A DNA stretch of 64,000 nt from Plicaturopsis crispa FD-325 SS-3. Taxonomy: Eukaryota > Basidiomycota > Agaricomycetes > Amylocorticiales > Amylocorticiaceae. Position numbers and translations under genes: made by a program. A model generated the notes under the pieces. That model was not told the origin of the DNA and ran no database searches. It worked only from the letters and a program-made list of their open reading frames with translations. Where the stretch lies: NCBI GenBank assembly GCA_000827205.1, contig KN832556.1, positions 1,905,698 to 1,969,697 on the forward strand, given 5' to 3'. The first letter of the stretch is position 1; each line of letters opens with the position of its first letter. Below are positions 23,781-36,311 of this stretch, one piece after another.

Positions 23781-26700
23781 TCAAGCTAGATTTGGTTGAA
23801 TGAACCGAGCGGTAGCCGCAATTCTGACATTCTGCGGGACTACCGTATGCCTAGGATGTATTTAAGCATAAACAAACGTCAGCAACTACGAGCGTGGCTC
23901 ACTCATAGTACGTCTGGATGTCAGCACCATCCATGACCATGACATCTCCCTGAGCTCTCATAAGATGTCAATATTCTGAGTGAACTATAGATTACTCACA
24001 TGCCGCAAAACGAGAGTAAGTGCAATCCTTGAGCCACGCTCTTTCTCCGGGGAAAAACGAGAGAGGAGACGGAAATGCATCAGCGCAGACGATCCTAATG
24101 ATAGCGACGCCACCATAGGGCCAAGTCCTTTCTCTGCATCGCTGTGAAACTGATTCTATGTTTAGCTAATTGTACACATCCTTGACGATAGAGCATTTAC
24201 CGCCATTTTTTGTCGTTCCATATAACCTGCACTTAGAATCTCGTTGAATGGTGCCACCAGTCCAGCCGCAGCGGTCATTCGAGATCGTATCAGTTTTAAA
24301 GCCTGTACCACTGCGTGAGGTGCCTCGTCGAAAGGCACCGTGTTGTCAGTGCCACCCACATACTATTTCGTAGAGTCAGCTTTGAGAGAAAAGATGATGT
24401 GACATGCTGTCATACATGGTACGGCTCTCCAGCTGCGCGAAGGTGATCAATTTGCCGAGAATCTACGTAGCTGATGGGAAATCGCTCACAGTTCTGAGAG
24501 AAATAGTTGGTGAGAAGTGGGCCGCGCACTACGTATAGCATAGTTCGTTAAAATACGAATAAACGATATGCAAAGCTCTATGATACTGACATTTATGCTG
24601 TACAAAAGGACTGTGAGTACTGGCCAAGACTGCCACGTATATGACTTACGGTCCTGAGTGGCCACCGTCTAAACAGCAAACTTGCGTTCGCTGCCTGTAC
24701 CTGATACTGCTCAAAAATATCGTTGGCATCAGCGTTGGCCAAGGCATTTCCACGGATGACGTGTATGCGCCCCCTGAGAACTGCATGAGCTACGAAAGTG
24801 CTTATGAGGAAAGTAGCCAACCTTTCATTAGGAAGGATGAATTGCTGATATTCTGCCATTCCCCGACCCCAGCTGTACAGCTTGGAAGGGGCCACAATGA
24901 TCCCTGCCGTGACAGCTACATTCAGTAATGGACAACATGCATCGTGGACGCGTCATTACCAGATCCAGGGGACACCCGATGATCACAAACTTTTCCGTCA
25001 ATGTTTCTGGGGAACTCTTTCGAGGACCGAACCCTCCCAGAAACTTTGTGTGTGGCCTATTATCCATGTCAGCAAGCGGACTTGGTAGATGCCCGCCTAG
25101 CGCTCACCTTACAGTGGGGGCATTCGTATTTCTCCCAGCACCTTCTGCTAGATAGGCGACCGCAGTCATGACAGTGCCATCCACGCGTAGACGCGTACGA
25201 AGTGGTGACACCATCGTCCACTACTGGCAGTTTCGGGCGAATATCGCGAAGGATTGGTGGGAGTGGTACTGTTGGTAACAATTTGAGAAACGTTTCGGAG
25301 TAACGTAGATACAGCAGTGGCGCATCGGTGCCGTGAATCTTCCAAAACGCAGAGCAGACAGGATTTAGGCACATCCAACCCTGTTCGTAAATATGCGGCG
25401 TTCCGGTGCCGCAGGTGTTGCATTTTGTGTCGAATTCCGCAGATTTCGAAGGCCTGACGGGCGGATAAGACATGAAGGATTAATGCTAGTGTATAACGAG
25501 AAGCGCACCGTGCATCATGATGCGAGATTTTTACTACACCATGATCAGTACTTCCGTTATGGAGAGAGATGGTACACATACCAGGCCTTGGCCGGGGAGC
25601 TTTCACACCCAAGCTGGTTTCTACTAAGGGTGTACTTGGCCCGCAAGAAGGTACTGATTTGGTGATGAAGTCAATACGGATGTCTTCGAAGCACAGGTGG
25701 AGAACGACCGGACCTGACCCTCCCGGTATCCACCATGGATCACCCTGACCATCACACCACTGGAACGAGAACTTGTACCTGACGACTCGGGACTCTCCAT
25801 TGCCTGTAGGCTGATACTCGGCTATGGATGTACATGAACGAGCTGAGCGTAGACCTTTACAGAACGGTACACTGGACTCACCCCAAGCATGCGTAATTTG
25901 ATAGAAACCGAGGACAGCATAGGCGCAGCCATGGCCGCCGAGATCATAAGGGAACAGACTGTATCTGTCGTCAGCAAGGAGGACGAGCGGTCTCAAATCC
26001 TCGTAATTCTTCATCAGGGCACGAACAGATTTATCGTTGGCGAGTTGATCCTGCGCTTGTTGAATCACCGAATGACCCTCCTTGCTGTGTACACTTTCGG
26101 ATTTCCCCCCACTGTCAAATGAAAGCGCGTTAGGTGACGTTCTCTCACCTTGACTTCCTGTACCTACCCATGGGAGATGATCAAACGACCATCGTGCTCG
26201 AATGCATCACGGCTATCGAACATATCACTTTTGTTGAACTGAAATGTCATGAAGGTCTAAAAACATACCTAGACGCGAACGCGCTCAGCAGATAACCTTT
26301 GACAACATTGTTTGAGAAATATACGCCGCCTTGATAACTAAACCACGGAGTGAATACGCTGTTGAACAAAACACAAAAAGCGTGTACCTGCGAAACCACT
26401 CGAACGATTCACACACTTCCTGTCGCGACTTGGAACAGCCCTGCGTTAGCCAACCTCAACTAAGGAGATGCGACGCCACACTCACTGCTGCCCATATGGG
26501 TGGTAGCCGCGGCAATGGAGGCTTGAGCTGCGGTTGCACATCACGCGGAGTGGGCACCTCACAGGCAGTGAGGCCTTTGAAGGATTCGTTGAGCATACGC
26601 AACAATGGCTCATCATCGCTGCTATCGGATAGGTCGCCTTGGTCAGCTTGGTCTTCTATCCAGCTCGCTTGAGTCAGCCCATATGAATTATCCTCGCAAG

Positions 26701-29199
26701 CGGACTTGGCTACATCCCGCAAGTGCTGATCAACTTCTCGAGAATTCAAATATGGTAGGGGTCCTGCTACGCTGGTGCTCGCAGGGGTAGGACGGGCTGA
26801 CGCGCTGCGCAGGGCAGAGGAGGGTCGCGGAAGGGGGTTGATAGCCCGCTGAGAGGGCAATGACGCACGAGAGTGTGTCGAGGAGAGCGTCGGTGGCTCG
26901 GAGGCCACGCTGTGGGGCGAGTCCTTGCGTTTACCAAGCACTGGAGGAGCGGCGTCATTGGTCTTCACAGGTTCCTTAGCACGATTCGTGCTCTTCGTTG
27001 CCGCCTGCTCGGGTTTCTTCTTCTTATTGAATTTGAGTCCTTTCAAGTTGGTGATCGTGATCCCGGGAGGTAGGTCGGATTGGGGGACCGAAGGTATCTC
27101 GCTGCCGTGAATCTGCATAGCGGGGAACTCGGTCACGGGAGGCTCTCCCACGCAAACAGCACTCGCCTCAGGTTTTCGCTGAGGTGCAGCAGGATCCGCC
27201 ATCTCCTCACGATTTGCTATAGTGCCCTCGCTACGTTCGACTGGCAACGAGCTGGGCCGAATCGTCGAAAGCATCGCGTTGACAGCAACAGGTCGAGGAG
27301 TCGTCAGAAGTTCCTTGACAGTATCGTCATATTTTGAAGTCACCTCCCGGTATTTCCTGAACTTCAAGGACTTCAGACCAGCTGGCACATCGAGCTGACT
27401 TGTCGAAGTTACGGAGTCTGCAAGTACGGATGAAGGAGGCATATCACTACCATGAGCCCTCGTCTCCTGTGCATCCTGTGGTGAGATGCTCTCTCGGTGC
27501 TACATAGGGAATAAGCACTCACTGCCATATGAGCTGAAATTGTCGATGGGGCCAAAAACACGCTTGCCAAACCGCCTGGGACATCGTCATCTGTGCGAGA
27601 CCGCTTCGAGGGACGCGACGGAAGTACTGGGGCTTTTTTCCTCAACGGGACTCTCCCACTGACGGAGTGTCGCTTGGCAGCAGGCTGCGACGATCGAGAC
27701 CTGACTGGGAGTTTCGTGGTAACAGACGAGCTCGCACTTTTGAGGTCGCTGGTCGTTGAAGACTCCGTCGTATTCAGTCTAGCAGATCTACGACGACCGC
27801 CGGGAGGCACTGCCTCGCGTTTCGTAGCCTCAACACGTCCAGACTCAGCTCCGCGTATGCTACCCTTGTTGTACTCGGAGTTGACATTCGTTAGAGCGCC
27901 TGATTGCTCCGCGGGAGATGCGACCCTCGAGGCGCTGGGATTGCTAGCTGCGGAAGGCTTTGCAACGGCCAACCGACCTGACCTACGACGCTGGACAGTG
28001 TGCACTGCGCTCGCTTCTTCAGTCTGGTCACGTCTGGACTCAGCCCCACGCATACTACCCTTCTTGTGCTCGCTTTTGGCACTCCCAAGCGTAACACTCG
28101 AATAAGATCCAGCTCTTGACACACCTGGGATGATGGGCACGGCGACTTTCGTATTACGCGTAGGCTGAGAGGCGGAGGCAGAGGGTAGAGACGCCGCTCT
28201 GCGGGACGCCGTGGACGACCGTGTGAGCCTCTGTGTCTTTGGGGCCGACGCAGCAGGAGTGTCACCGTCGGATGAATCCGAACGCCTGCCTGTAGCCGAG
28301 GATTGTCGGCGGACACCCTTCTTCCTTTTCGCTCTTTTGGTAGGCACCGGATGAGTATCTGTGCCATTGAGGTGAGATGCAGTGGAGGAAGACATGAGAT
28401 CGTTTGCCGACGACACGGAAAGAGCTGCGTCAGCATTGTCGGCGACGGAGGACGGTAGGGTAGCGTCCACGCGCATGGGGGAGCCACGAGCGAAAGGCGG
28501 ATACTCATACGTCTTCTCCTCCTCTGTTGACGCGCCGGCGAGACTGTCGTGAACGCCGTCGTGGCATAAAGGTTCAGTGTGAATGGGATTAACGGAGGCG
28601 ACCTTGTCCTGGCCACGGCCATCCTCTGCACCTGCATATGACGGCTGGTGCTCCGCTTTGACGCTGGGTTTCCTAGAACGACGCCGCTCCGACAAAGCTA
28701 CCGACGTCGATGCTTCGGCACCGCTCGAAATTTTCACCACAGGCATGTACTGGAATCCACGCTGGGTACGGGCGTTGTTCAAGGTCCTTTGCATGGCGTC
28801 GGTATCCTTGCCTTGTCGGAGGATCCAATAAAAGTCGATGAACACCTCGAGCGTCCTGTTGTCCACAGTGACCTTGCGTTTCTTGACCTCTCGGGACTCC
28901 TTAGGGCTAGCCTTAAACGCGTACCCGAGCCATTTCTGGACTGCTGCAACCTGGGGGCGACGAATGGCGCGTTAGAGAGTGACTCGCGTACCCATGCTCG
29001 GCAGACATACCCCGCCTTCTGTCTTTTGGAGTGCGTCGGCCAACCGCCTTTTCCAATCGCTCACCCGGTTCTTCCTCTCCTTATCCCAGCTATGCTCGCG
29101 CTCGACAAGAAATGTGCACCATGGCTCGTCCTGGAGAACCGCCTGGTCTGTCAAGGACTGGGGAAGTCGCATTGGCTTGTCTTTCGGGCCTGTCGACAT
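23781..29199 (-). CDS. AlkB-like Fe(II)/2-oxoglutarate dioxygenase with long disordered N-terminus and Cys-rich domain
   Basis: Predicted Fe(II)/2-oxoglutarate oxygenase of the AlkB group, possibly a nucleic-acid demethylase. From 29199: MSTGPKDKPMRLPQS, a short folded N-terminus (LEVFIDFYWILRQG), then over 700 disordered, Ser/Arg/Lys-rich residues with repeats such as KKGSMRGAESRR. The intron near 27530 joins ISAHMA to DAQETRAHGSDM in frame, and another near 26490 joins PPIWAA to GCSKSRQEVCESFEWF, so this is one gene. Next come WFSYQGGVYFSNNVVKGY, a conserved central region (NYEDLRPLVLLADDRYSLFP), and two Cys clusters (CNTCGTGTPHIYEQGWMC and WHCHDCGRLSSRRC). The catalytic end has NEILSAGYMERQKMA, the first iron ligands FHSDAEKGLGP, HFRL, LVLRHGDVMVMDGAD, and YYEHTVVPQNVRIAATAR with the second His and the oxoglutarate-binding Arg. 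Stop at 23781-23783. All metal ligands are present. Confidence 0.88.
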
Positions 29200-29529
29200 G
29201 TTCGCAGTTCAGCGTTATACGGCAAGACAAGTAAAATTTCAGGCAAGTGGATAGGTTTGGGACAAAACCCACGGTGCCCCGACAGCTGCCATCCTAGTGA
29301 GAGACAAGAAAGACGCGTCTCAATTGAAGTCAATTCGATCTGTTCGCAACAGGGCAATTGACCCCGGCAGATTCGCCACCATGACACATGTCAAAATCTC
29401 CGAAGTCCTGAGCGTCGCGTACATACTTCCAAACGAGCGCTAACGATAGTAGCAGGTGGGTTATATGTTCCTTAGTGACGGAATAATGGGGATCCATCTG
29501 CAGAGGGTCTATAGGGACACGAGAGATAC
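29200..29529. other. 330-bp interval upstream of the AlkB-like gene
   Basis: No gene seen. It lies between the stop of ATP16 and the start of the AlkB-like gene, both on the minus strand, and must contain the ATP16 3' UTR and the AlkB-like promoter. Confidence 0.45.
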
Positions 29530-30183
29530 GACTACTTTGACGCAACTGCGTGCTGCAGAGCCTCGTAGACTTCTGCCTCAATCTGAGCCTCCATCTTGTC
29601 CTCCTCCGAACCATTGCCTGCGGCGACCTTCTGTGCCTCTGCGAGATTCGCGCGAATCGCCTGGTCGTGCCGGGTGAGAAAGAGCGGCAGTTCAAAGTAG
29701 AATAGGAAATCACCTCTGGCGAGAAATGGTCCAAAGGCGCGGCCTCAATGGCGTTAATGGTGAGCTTGTTGTTGGGGTGTACAGTGGCAAATCCACCCGA
29801 GACTATCTAGCGCATTAGAGAATGCTCAATTCGAAATGCGAATCAGTATGCTCACCAAACCACTTTTTCGAGCCGCCAGACTCCACGACTTCGACAACAC
29901 CCGGTCGGAGGGGCTCAATAGAGGGCACATGGTTCGCCAGGATACCCATGTCACCCGTTGCAGCTGCAATGTTCACTTGCACGACATCTGTCGAGTTGAA
30001 CAGGGACTGTATGAAGCGTCAAGTCCAGCACGAATGTATTCGCTGTAGAACACGACATACTTGGTGGGGAAGGACGAATGAAAGCTTGATTTTGTCGACA
30101 GCCTCGGCGTATCCTCGCCTGCCTAGAGAGAACGTAGAGGGCGCCCGTCGGGCTGCGGCGGAGACAAGACGAAGGGCAGACAT
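29530..30183 (-). CDS. ATP16: mitochondrial F1Fo ATP synthase subunit delta
   Basis: Central-stalk subunit of the F1 sector on the matrix side of the inner mitochondrial membrane (homologue of bacterial epsilon). Four exons on the minus strand, joined in frame. The first starts at 30183 with an Arg-rich, acid-poor mitochondrial presequence (MSALRLVSAAARRAPSTFSL), then YAEAVDKIKLSFVLPHQ. The second begins SLFNSTDVVQVNIAAATGDM and includes GILANHVPSIEPLRPGVVEV, the family's signature. The third carries SGGFATVHPNNKLTINAIEA, and the last is the helical C-terminal hairpin IRANLAEAQKVAAGNGSEED ending HAVASK. About 165 residues, normal length. It shares a 152-bp interval with ATG6. Confidence 0.95.
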
Positions 30184-30335
30184 GACTGACGGTGCGAGGG
30201 ATGGTGTGCCAATTCCACTGACACGGTTTTCGTCGGGCTGGTTTTCGGACAACGCCGGCTTCATCCCACGTGGCTACGCGTTCATACTGCAGTGGCTGCG
30301 CGGCTGGTCCAAGCATTCCGCCACCGACCACCACC
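30184..30335. promoter_or_regulatory. shared divergent promoter interval ATP16 / ATG6
   Basis: Only 152 bp separate the two start codons, so both promoters must lie here or overlap the other gene's first exon. No TATA box is obvious. Coupled or competing expression of the respiratory and the autophagy gene is an inference from spacing alone. Confidence 0.6.
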
Positions 30336-32030
30336 ATGAATTTCGTATGCCAGCAGTGCAAGCAGGCGCTTCAGGTAAATTATCTATCTCGTGTAGGTGC
30401 TGGCTCTGCTGAAGTACTTTTGTTAGCTCGACGCTTCGCTCGTCGACCTAGCGCCATCTGCGTATGACATGATAGCCGCCTCATTACCGCCGTCACATAG
30501 TCAGCACACGCAGTACTCATCAGAGGCGGAGAAACTCGCGCATCTCCCTACGTCGCCCTCGACAAAATCTGCGTGGAAGCGTGCGAGACAGAGCAGTCAG
30601 TCCAATCCGTCATCGCCATTGTCTCCGCGCGCCCAAGGAAAGCAGCCGCAGCGCTCCCCGCTTCCCAATGAATCCTTCGTGTTATTGCAGGACAGCGTTA
30701 TTCGAAATATTCCGTCGCCAGTACCAGGCTCGCGGTCCAAGAGGATTGCGTCTGCAAAGCCGCGCGCATCGCAGCCCGAGCCTGACCACCCCAACCCCTC
30801 ACCGCTCTCCCACCATCTACGCTCGACTTTAAAGTTATTCAATCTTCTATCTAAGCGTACCGATATAGACCACCCTCTATGCGCGGAGTGCACGCAGATA
30901 CTGCTTACATCCCTGCAGCGGCAGTTGGACGAGACAAAACGGGAGCGGGACGGATATATCGCCTTTGAGAAGGAGGTAAGGAAGGAGAAGGAAAAGGAGA
31001 TACAAGGCATGAGCAAGGAGGAGGCGGAGAAAAAGATAGCTGCACTGAAGGGGGAGGAACGCGTAGCCATTGAACAGCTTAAGGAGGCAGAGCGGGAACG
31101 AGTACTTCTGGATGAAGAAATGCGGCAATTGGAAATGGAAGAGAAAGCGTTAGAGGACGAGGAGACCGAGTAAGTCTTTCACCAGGATGTCGCTGTCCCT
31201 CGTGACTAACACGTGCAAGGTTCTGGCGGCAACATAACGACCAACTCCTCAACTCTGCAAGTCAGGCTTCACAGCTCGCTAGCCTCCGTGCCGCGTACGC
31301 CTCCGATTCCGCAACGCTCGATAAACTAGAACGCACCAATGTTTACAATGATGCTTTCTGCATCGGTCACGACGGTGTGTTCGGAACCATCAATGGACTT
31401 CGTCTTGGCAGAGTCCCTGGCGTGCCAGTAAGTCTGTTGTTTGTTTCTTACTGACCAAGTCTAATCCTCATGCTATCAGGTTGAGTGGGCCGAAATAAAT
31501 GCTGCATGGGGGCAGACTCTACTCCTACTATATACGATCGCTCGTAAACTTGACTACACCTTCGATAAGTCAGTAATTCTTCCAGCGACTGCCGCGACCC
31601 TAACTAATATGGCACAGCTACAAGCTAGTTCCCATGGGTTCTTTTTCGCGCATCGAGCGCACCTCAGGTGACAAGGCTATATATGAGCTCTACGGCTCCG
31701 GCGAAATCCATCTTGGACGATTCATACACAACCGTCGATTCGACCATGCGATGGTCGCCTTTTTGGACTGCCTGAAACAACTGGTCGAATATGTGGGCGC
31801 TCAAGACACTCAAGTCGATTTCCCTCACCTGTGTGTTGCATTGCTTTTTACCATTTTGGCCACGAAACTGACTGCGATCTGCGATGCACAGGATTGTAAA
31901 AGACAAAATCGGCGAGGCGTCTGTCAAGTTGCAGTTCAGTCAGGAAGAGGCGTGGACCCGCGCGTTGCGACACGTTCTTCTCGCCTTAAAGATCCTGCTC
32001 AAGTGGGCAACAAATGGCGACCATGCGTGA
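30336..32030 (+). CDS. ATG6: autophagy protein Atg6 / beclin-1 (Vps30)
   Basis: Subunit of the class III phosphatidylinositol 3-kinase complexes (with Vps34 and Vps15) that start autophagosomes and support vacuolar sorting. Exon 1 (30336-30374) encodes [13 protein letters not shown] with the conserved N-terminal CxxC. Exon 2 resumes at 30427 with [16 protein letters not shown] Ser/Pro-rich disordered segment follows, then the second Cys pair ([13 protein letters not shown]) and a long coiled coil ([20 protein letters not shown] through ALEDEETE). The evolutionarily conserved domain includes [71 protein letters not shown], and [20 protein letters not shown] near the stop at 32028-32030. At least four introns follow exon 2. 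Full length, no lesions seen. Confidence 0.95.
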
Positions 32031-32690
32031 TCCCCCTGCCGGGCGATGATCCACTGAGCTTGCCCTACACAATCAAGTCAGGGTTGGACTCTATCGGGCT
32101 GTAAATCGACGGGACACTGTCGTCGGTCGTAGGTGCCTCATGTGCCAACTACTTAGTCCACCACCAGGCTTGAATGTGCTGTAATCTCATGCCCTGAGGG
32201 TATGCGGACCACGCTTGTCGTCAGAGACTTGCAGCACTGGGCCCATGTACTACTAGATACTGTTATTCCATGTATCTCTTGTTGAACGTATGAGCTCGGT
32301 GCAAACTCGGTGCTTGTGCCACCCTCGTGTACAACTTTTAATTTCCGGGCGCAACGCCTATAGCAGTTGCGCAATGCGACTGCAGGAGCACGACTGTCCT
32401 CCGAGATGGCACACTTGCTACCTCCAGGTGGACGCTGCCCTGTTTTCCACCTGTTTTCGTGTATGTTTTACCCATGGCGGATCCAGTGCACTTGTTCTCG
32501 ATCGGGCCGGATCACGCAAGGCGATATTTTGTGACTTTTTGCCCTCAGCTTGGTAAGACAGGAGCCTTTTCTCAGCGGTTGCTCATAGCCCTCTTCTCCG
32601 TTCACCCAGCGCGGTCAAGTATCCAGGCGTGCAGGCGCAGCTGCTCGTCCTTTCTTCCAGAGCAGCAGATTCCAGATTTTCCGCTGAAAC
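32031..32690. other. intergenic region ATG6 / glutamate-cysteine ligase
   Basis: No gene supported. The frames present (73-120 codons) are unconserved. Several pyrimidine-rich stretches in 32400-32690 fit a promoter and leader for the downstream ligase gene. Confidence 0.4.
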
Positions 32691-35508
32691 ATGGGTCTCT
32701 TGGCCGTCGGTACACCTCTAGCCTGGAACGAGGCGAAAACGTTCGCCGATCACGTCAGAGAGCATGGCATAACGCAGTTTCTGAACCTTTGGGACCGTTT
32801 CAAGGACAGGCAGGGCGATGAGCTTTTATGGGGAGACGAGGTGCCTGCAATACTCCTATGACGTTCACGCTTGTCTAATAAATCAACAATTTAGCTCGAG
32901 TATATGGTCGTCGCGTTCGACGATGCCAAGAAGACCGCGAATCTATCCTTGAGGCAGACAGAAATTCTCGCGAAACTCAGTAGCATCGTAGACGATCTGT
33001 CTGTTGACTGTCCGGACGAGTAGGTGTCTGGCGGTATAGCTTCGTTGTGGTCGACTTATCTATGTTCACTAGAATATCATTGCCAACATTTCATCCAGAA
33101 TATGGCCGCTATATGTTGGAATCTACACCGGGATCCCCATATACCGGCTCCCTTCCCGATCTTCTATCCGTCGAGAGCAACATGCGTTATAGGTGAACCG
33201 ATATCGCGTGCGTCTGCTCTATACGCACAGCTCAATGGCATGTCACGATTCAGACGCAATCTTGCCCGCAAGCATTTGAAATCCAACGAGGTCCCTCTGA
33301 CCTTCACTTCATTCCCCCGCTTGGGTGTCCCGGGGCAATTTACAGAGCCGTATTTTGACCCGGCAGGCGCAATATCAAGCCACAGCTTGTTTTTACCGGA
33401 GGAAATAACCAACCCTCACGCTCGGTTTCCGTCGGTGTCGATTTTTCTTTGGCAGACGCAAATTTCTGACATTTGTCTTCCAGAACCCTAACCGCGAACA
33501 TTAGGAGACGACGAGGCTCGAAGGTCGCCATTAATTTGCCCATATATATCGACGATAGGACACCACGACCGTTCGTTGATCCCACGATACCGTGGCAGCG
33601 CTCGATTTACTCAGAAGACCCCGGTACAAAGTTCACCTGTCGGCCGTATTAATGCGTGCTAACACATCGGTCCGGTTTCTAGAGGCTAAAAACGGCGCTG
33701 CACTGATCGATCACATATACATGGGTATGCGAGAACCATGACAGAACTGTTCACGTTTGTTCACGTAGCCTTCTAGATGCCATGGGCTTTGGGATGGGCT
33801 GTTGCTGCCTTCAGTTGACATTTCAATCTTGCAATGTGACGGAGGCTAGGCGCGTGTATGACGCGCTCGTTCCAGTTGGACCCATTCTGGTTTGAAATTT
33901 CCAAAGTTGTTCCAATTTTTAATACTGACAGTACACATAGTTAGCATTGTCTGCAGCGAGCCCTTTATACCGAGGCTATTTGGCAGACGTTGACTGCCGT
34001 TGGAATGTCATTGCTGGAAGTGTAGATGATCGTACGGAGGAGGAACGCGGTTTGAAGGTAAATAAAACTCATGGTGGATGCGTGCTAGCGGACTGAAAGC
34101 CCCTCAATTCACCATAGCCGCTCAAGGAGAACCGGTTTAGGATTCCGAAATCGCGGTATGATAGTGTAGATCTCTACATCTCGAACGACTGGATCAACAG
34201 ACCGGAATACAATGACAATCCAGCGCCCTATGACGAAAAGATATACGACCGGCTCCGGAAGCATGGTGCGTTTGATCACAGACTGCTAGACAAAAAATTT
34301 AACCCTTGTGTAGGTATCGACGATTTACTATCGAAACACATTTCTCACTTATTTATCCGAGACCCCATCGTCATATTCTCGGAGACTGTCGATCAAGATG
34401 ACACAACAAGTAACGACCATTTCGAGGTACTCCACCACTTCATCTTTTCCCTTATGACACAGCTGTTGACACGCACTCTCATATGGAGAATATCCAATCA
34501 ACAAATTGGCAAACCGTCCGGTTCAAACCTCCTCCACCCGATGCGCCGATTGGCTGGCGCGTCGAGTTCCGCAGTATGGAGGTTCAGCTGACGGATTTCG
34601 AGAACGCGGCCTTCGCAGTATTCGTCGTCCTCCTCACCCGTGCGATCCTGAGTTTCAATCTCAACTTTTATATCCCTATCTCGAAGGTGTGAAATAGTGG
34701 TGTTTTGGAAATATAGTGGCCAGAAGCTGATGAAGCATGCAGGTCGACGAGAATATGCAGAAGGCGCAGCACCGCAATGCTGCGGGATCCTTGAAGTTTC
34801 ATTTCCGACAGGATGTTCTTCCGCTGCCTGCAAAGTCACCGTCGTCGAGCGAGTACTATTCATCCGGTGCATCGACACCTGCGGACAGCGCACCTAAAGA
34901 AACGAAGATGCGCAATTGTTTCCCGCCCCTCCCCAGGCCGGAGCATGGCGTGAACCGTGGCCCAGTAGAAGATGAGTACACAGAGATGAGCCTTGACGAA
35001 ATCATCAATGGGAAGGTATGTAGAGTCACAGTACTCGAGTCGCAATTTCTCACTCTCTGTACAAGTGTGGTCTCTTCCCCGGGCTTCTTCCTCTGGTGGA
35101 ATCGTATCTGGACACTCTTGACGTAGATAAAGAGACCAGGAATAGAATCGAGAAGTATCTCGACCTCGTTCGACGTAGAGCTAACGGTCGGTGTGCTGGT
35201 CATTACCGTACTGTTTCGCTCACCAAGTTGTCTTGATAGGGTCCCTCCAAACACCTGCGACATGGATCCGCAACTTCGTGCGATCTCATCCCGCGTACAA
35301 ATTTGACTCGGTAGTGAGTGAAGAGATAAATTATGACCTAATGGTGGCAGTAGACGAAATGTGCGTTCTCCTTTTTATCTCCCTTTTCTATGATCGTCAC
35401 TCACGGGTGTAACAGAGAGCGAGGCGTACGGCGTGTGCCAGATCTCCTTCCTGAGGACTACACGGGCGGGGATAAAGATCGGGGCTCAATCGGGCTGGAG
35501 CATGCATA
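32691..35508 (+). CDS. GSH1: glutamate-cysteine ligase catalytic subunit
   Basis: First, rate-limiting enzyme of glutathione synthesis, in the cytosol. Start at 32691 gives [20 protein letters not shown], the invariant eukaryotic beginning. Exon 1 is 32691-32840 and is followed by [20 protein letters not shown], which holds metal- and glutamate-site residues. Further exons give [19 protein letters not shown] and [87 protein letters not shown] followed by [17 protein letters not shown], the [10 protein letters not shown] segment, and a C-terminal region ending GSIGLEHA at 35506-35508. These are the expected blocks in the right order across about twelve exons. Junctions in 33490-34140 were followed by motif rather than fully verified. 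No stop or frameshift was noticed. Confidence 0.93.
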
Positions 35509-36311
35509 AAGTAAAGGGTTATCTGTGACACTCATGGGACATGTCCATTATTCAATCTTCTATTCATGTTTTGCACTCATTGCGTGCAACGTCAGCGACT
35601 CACTGGGTTCGTTTTTGCTTTCTCCTGACTTAGCTCAACCTCTGCTTGATCTAGCCGCTCGCTTGTCAAGTTTCTCCACTCGGCCAAGTATACGGACTCG
35701 GAGATTCTTTCGCAGCATGGTATATGCTTTCGCCCTATTCTCCGGACTCCGGGGCTGGTCCTTGCTCCTGGGGCTCCATACCCTATCTCTCAATGTCCAA
35801 GGTTAGCACAAGTATTCCTCACAGCAATGAGTCATGGTGACTTTGCTTGCAGGTCCCACTTCGTCCAATTCAAAACATGTCGATTGCGTAGGTGCCCACT
35901 GTGGAGCGTCGGTCTTCCAGAGCAAAAAAACACGAGAAACGAGGCGTCGTACAGGACTCGCCGCTACCCGCATGTCCTCTTCTCGCTTCCTTACTCGACG
36001 CACGCCTCTTGAGTGGGCAAACTATCACTTACTGCACAACCTTCCCGGCGCTGTGCATCGCACGATTCATTTTCACCAGCCCACTTGTAATTTCTGTGGT
36101 GGGGCCGGTCGACTCGAGGCAACGTGCACAGCTTGCAACTCGCGGCCGACCGTTTTTCGCAGTCAAATCACTGGCGTGAAATATAAAGACCCTTGTGCAA
36201 GTTGGTCTTGGCATTCGCACACTACTCCCAATACTCGAAGGGTACGGCTCATAATATTGGTACGCTGGCTTAATTTCTATCGCAGCTTCCCGCCCGTACT
36301 AACTCGATTGG
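35509..36311 (+). other. region upstream of the caspase gene, with a possible zinc-finger exon
   Basis: No firm gene. A frame from 35834 stays open to 36358 and contains NFCGGAGRLEATCTACNSR, a C-x2-C-x-G-x-G ... C-x2-C pattern like DnaJ-type zinc repeats. The frame runs into a well-formed intron (GTACGC donor at 36258, branch-like CTAAC, acceptor TTGCAG ending 36317), which would splice it in phase to ATGGCTACTCG of the caspase protein. It may therefore be a 5' coding exon of the next gene, or an untranslated leader. Confidence 0.3.

Noticed and set aside
30469-31173. Start of ATG6 at the ATG at 30469
   Set aside because: The upstream exon at 30336 supplies the conserved [10 protein letters not shown]-terminus and joins in phase.
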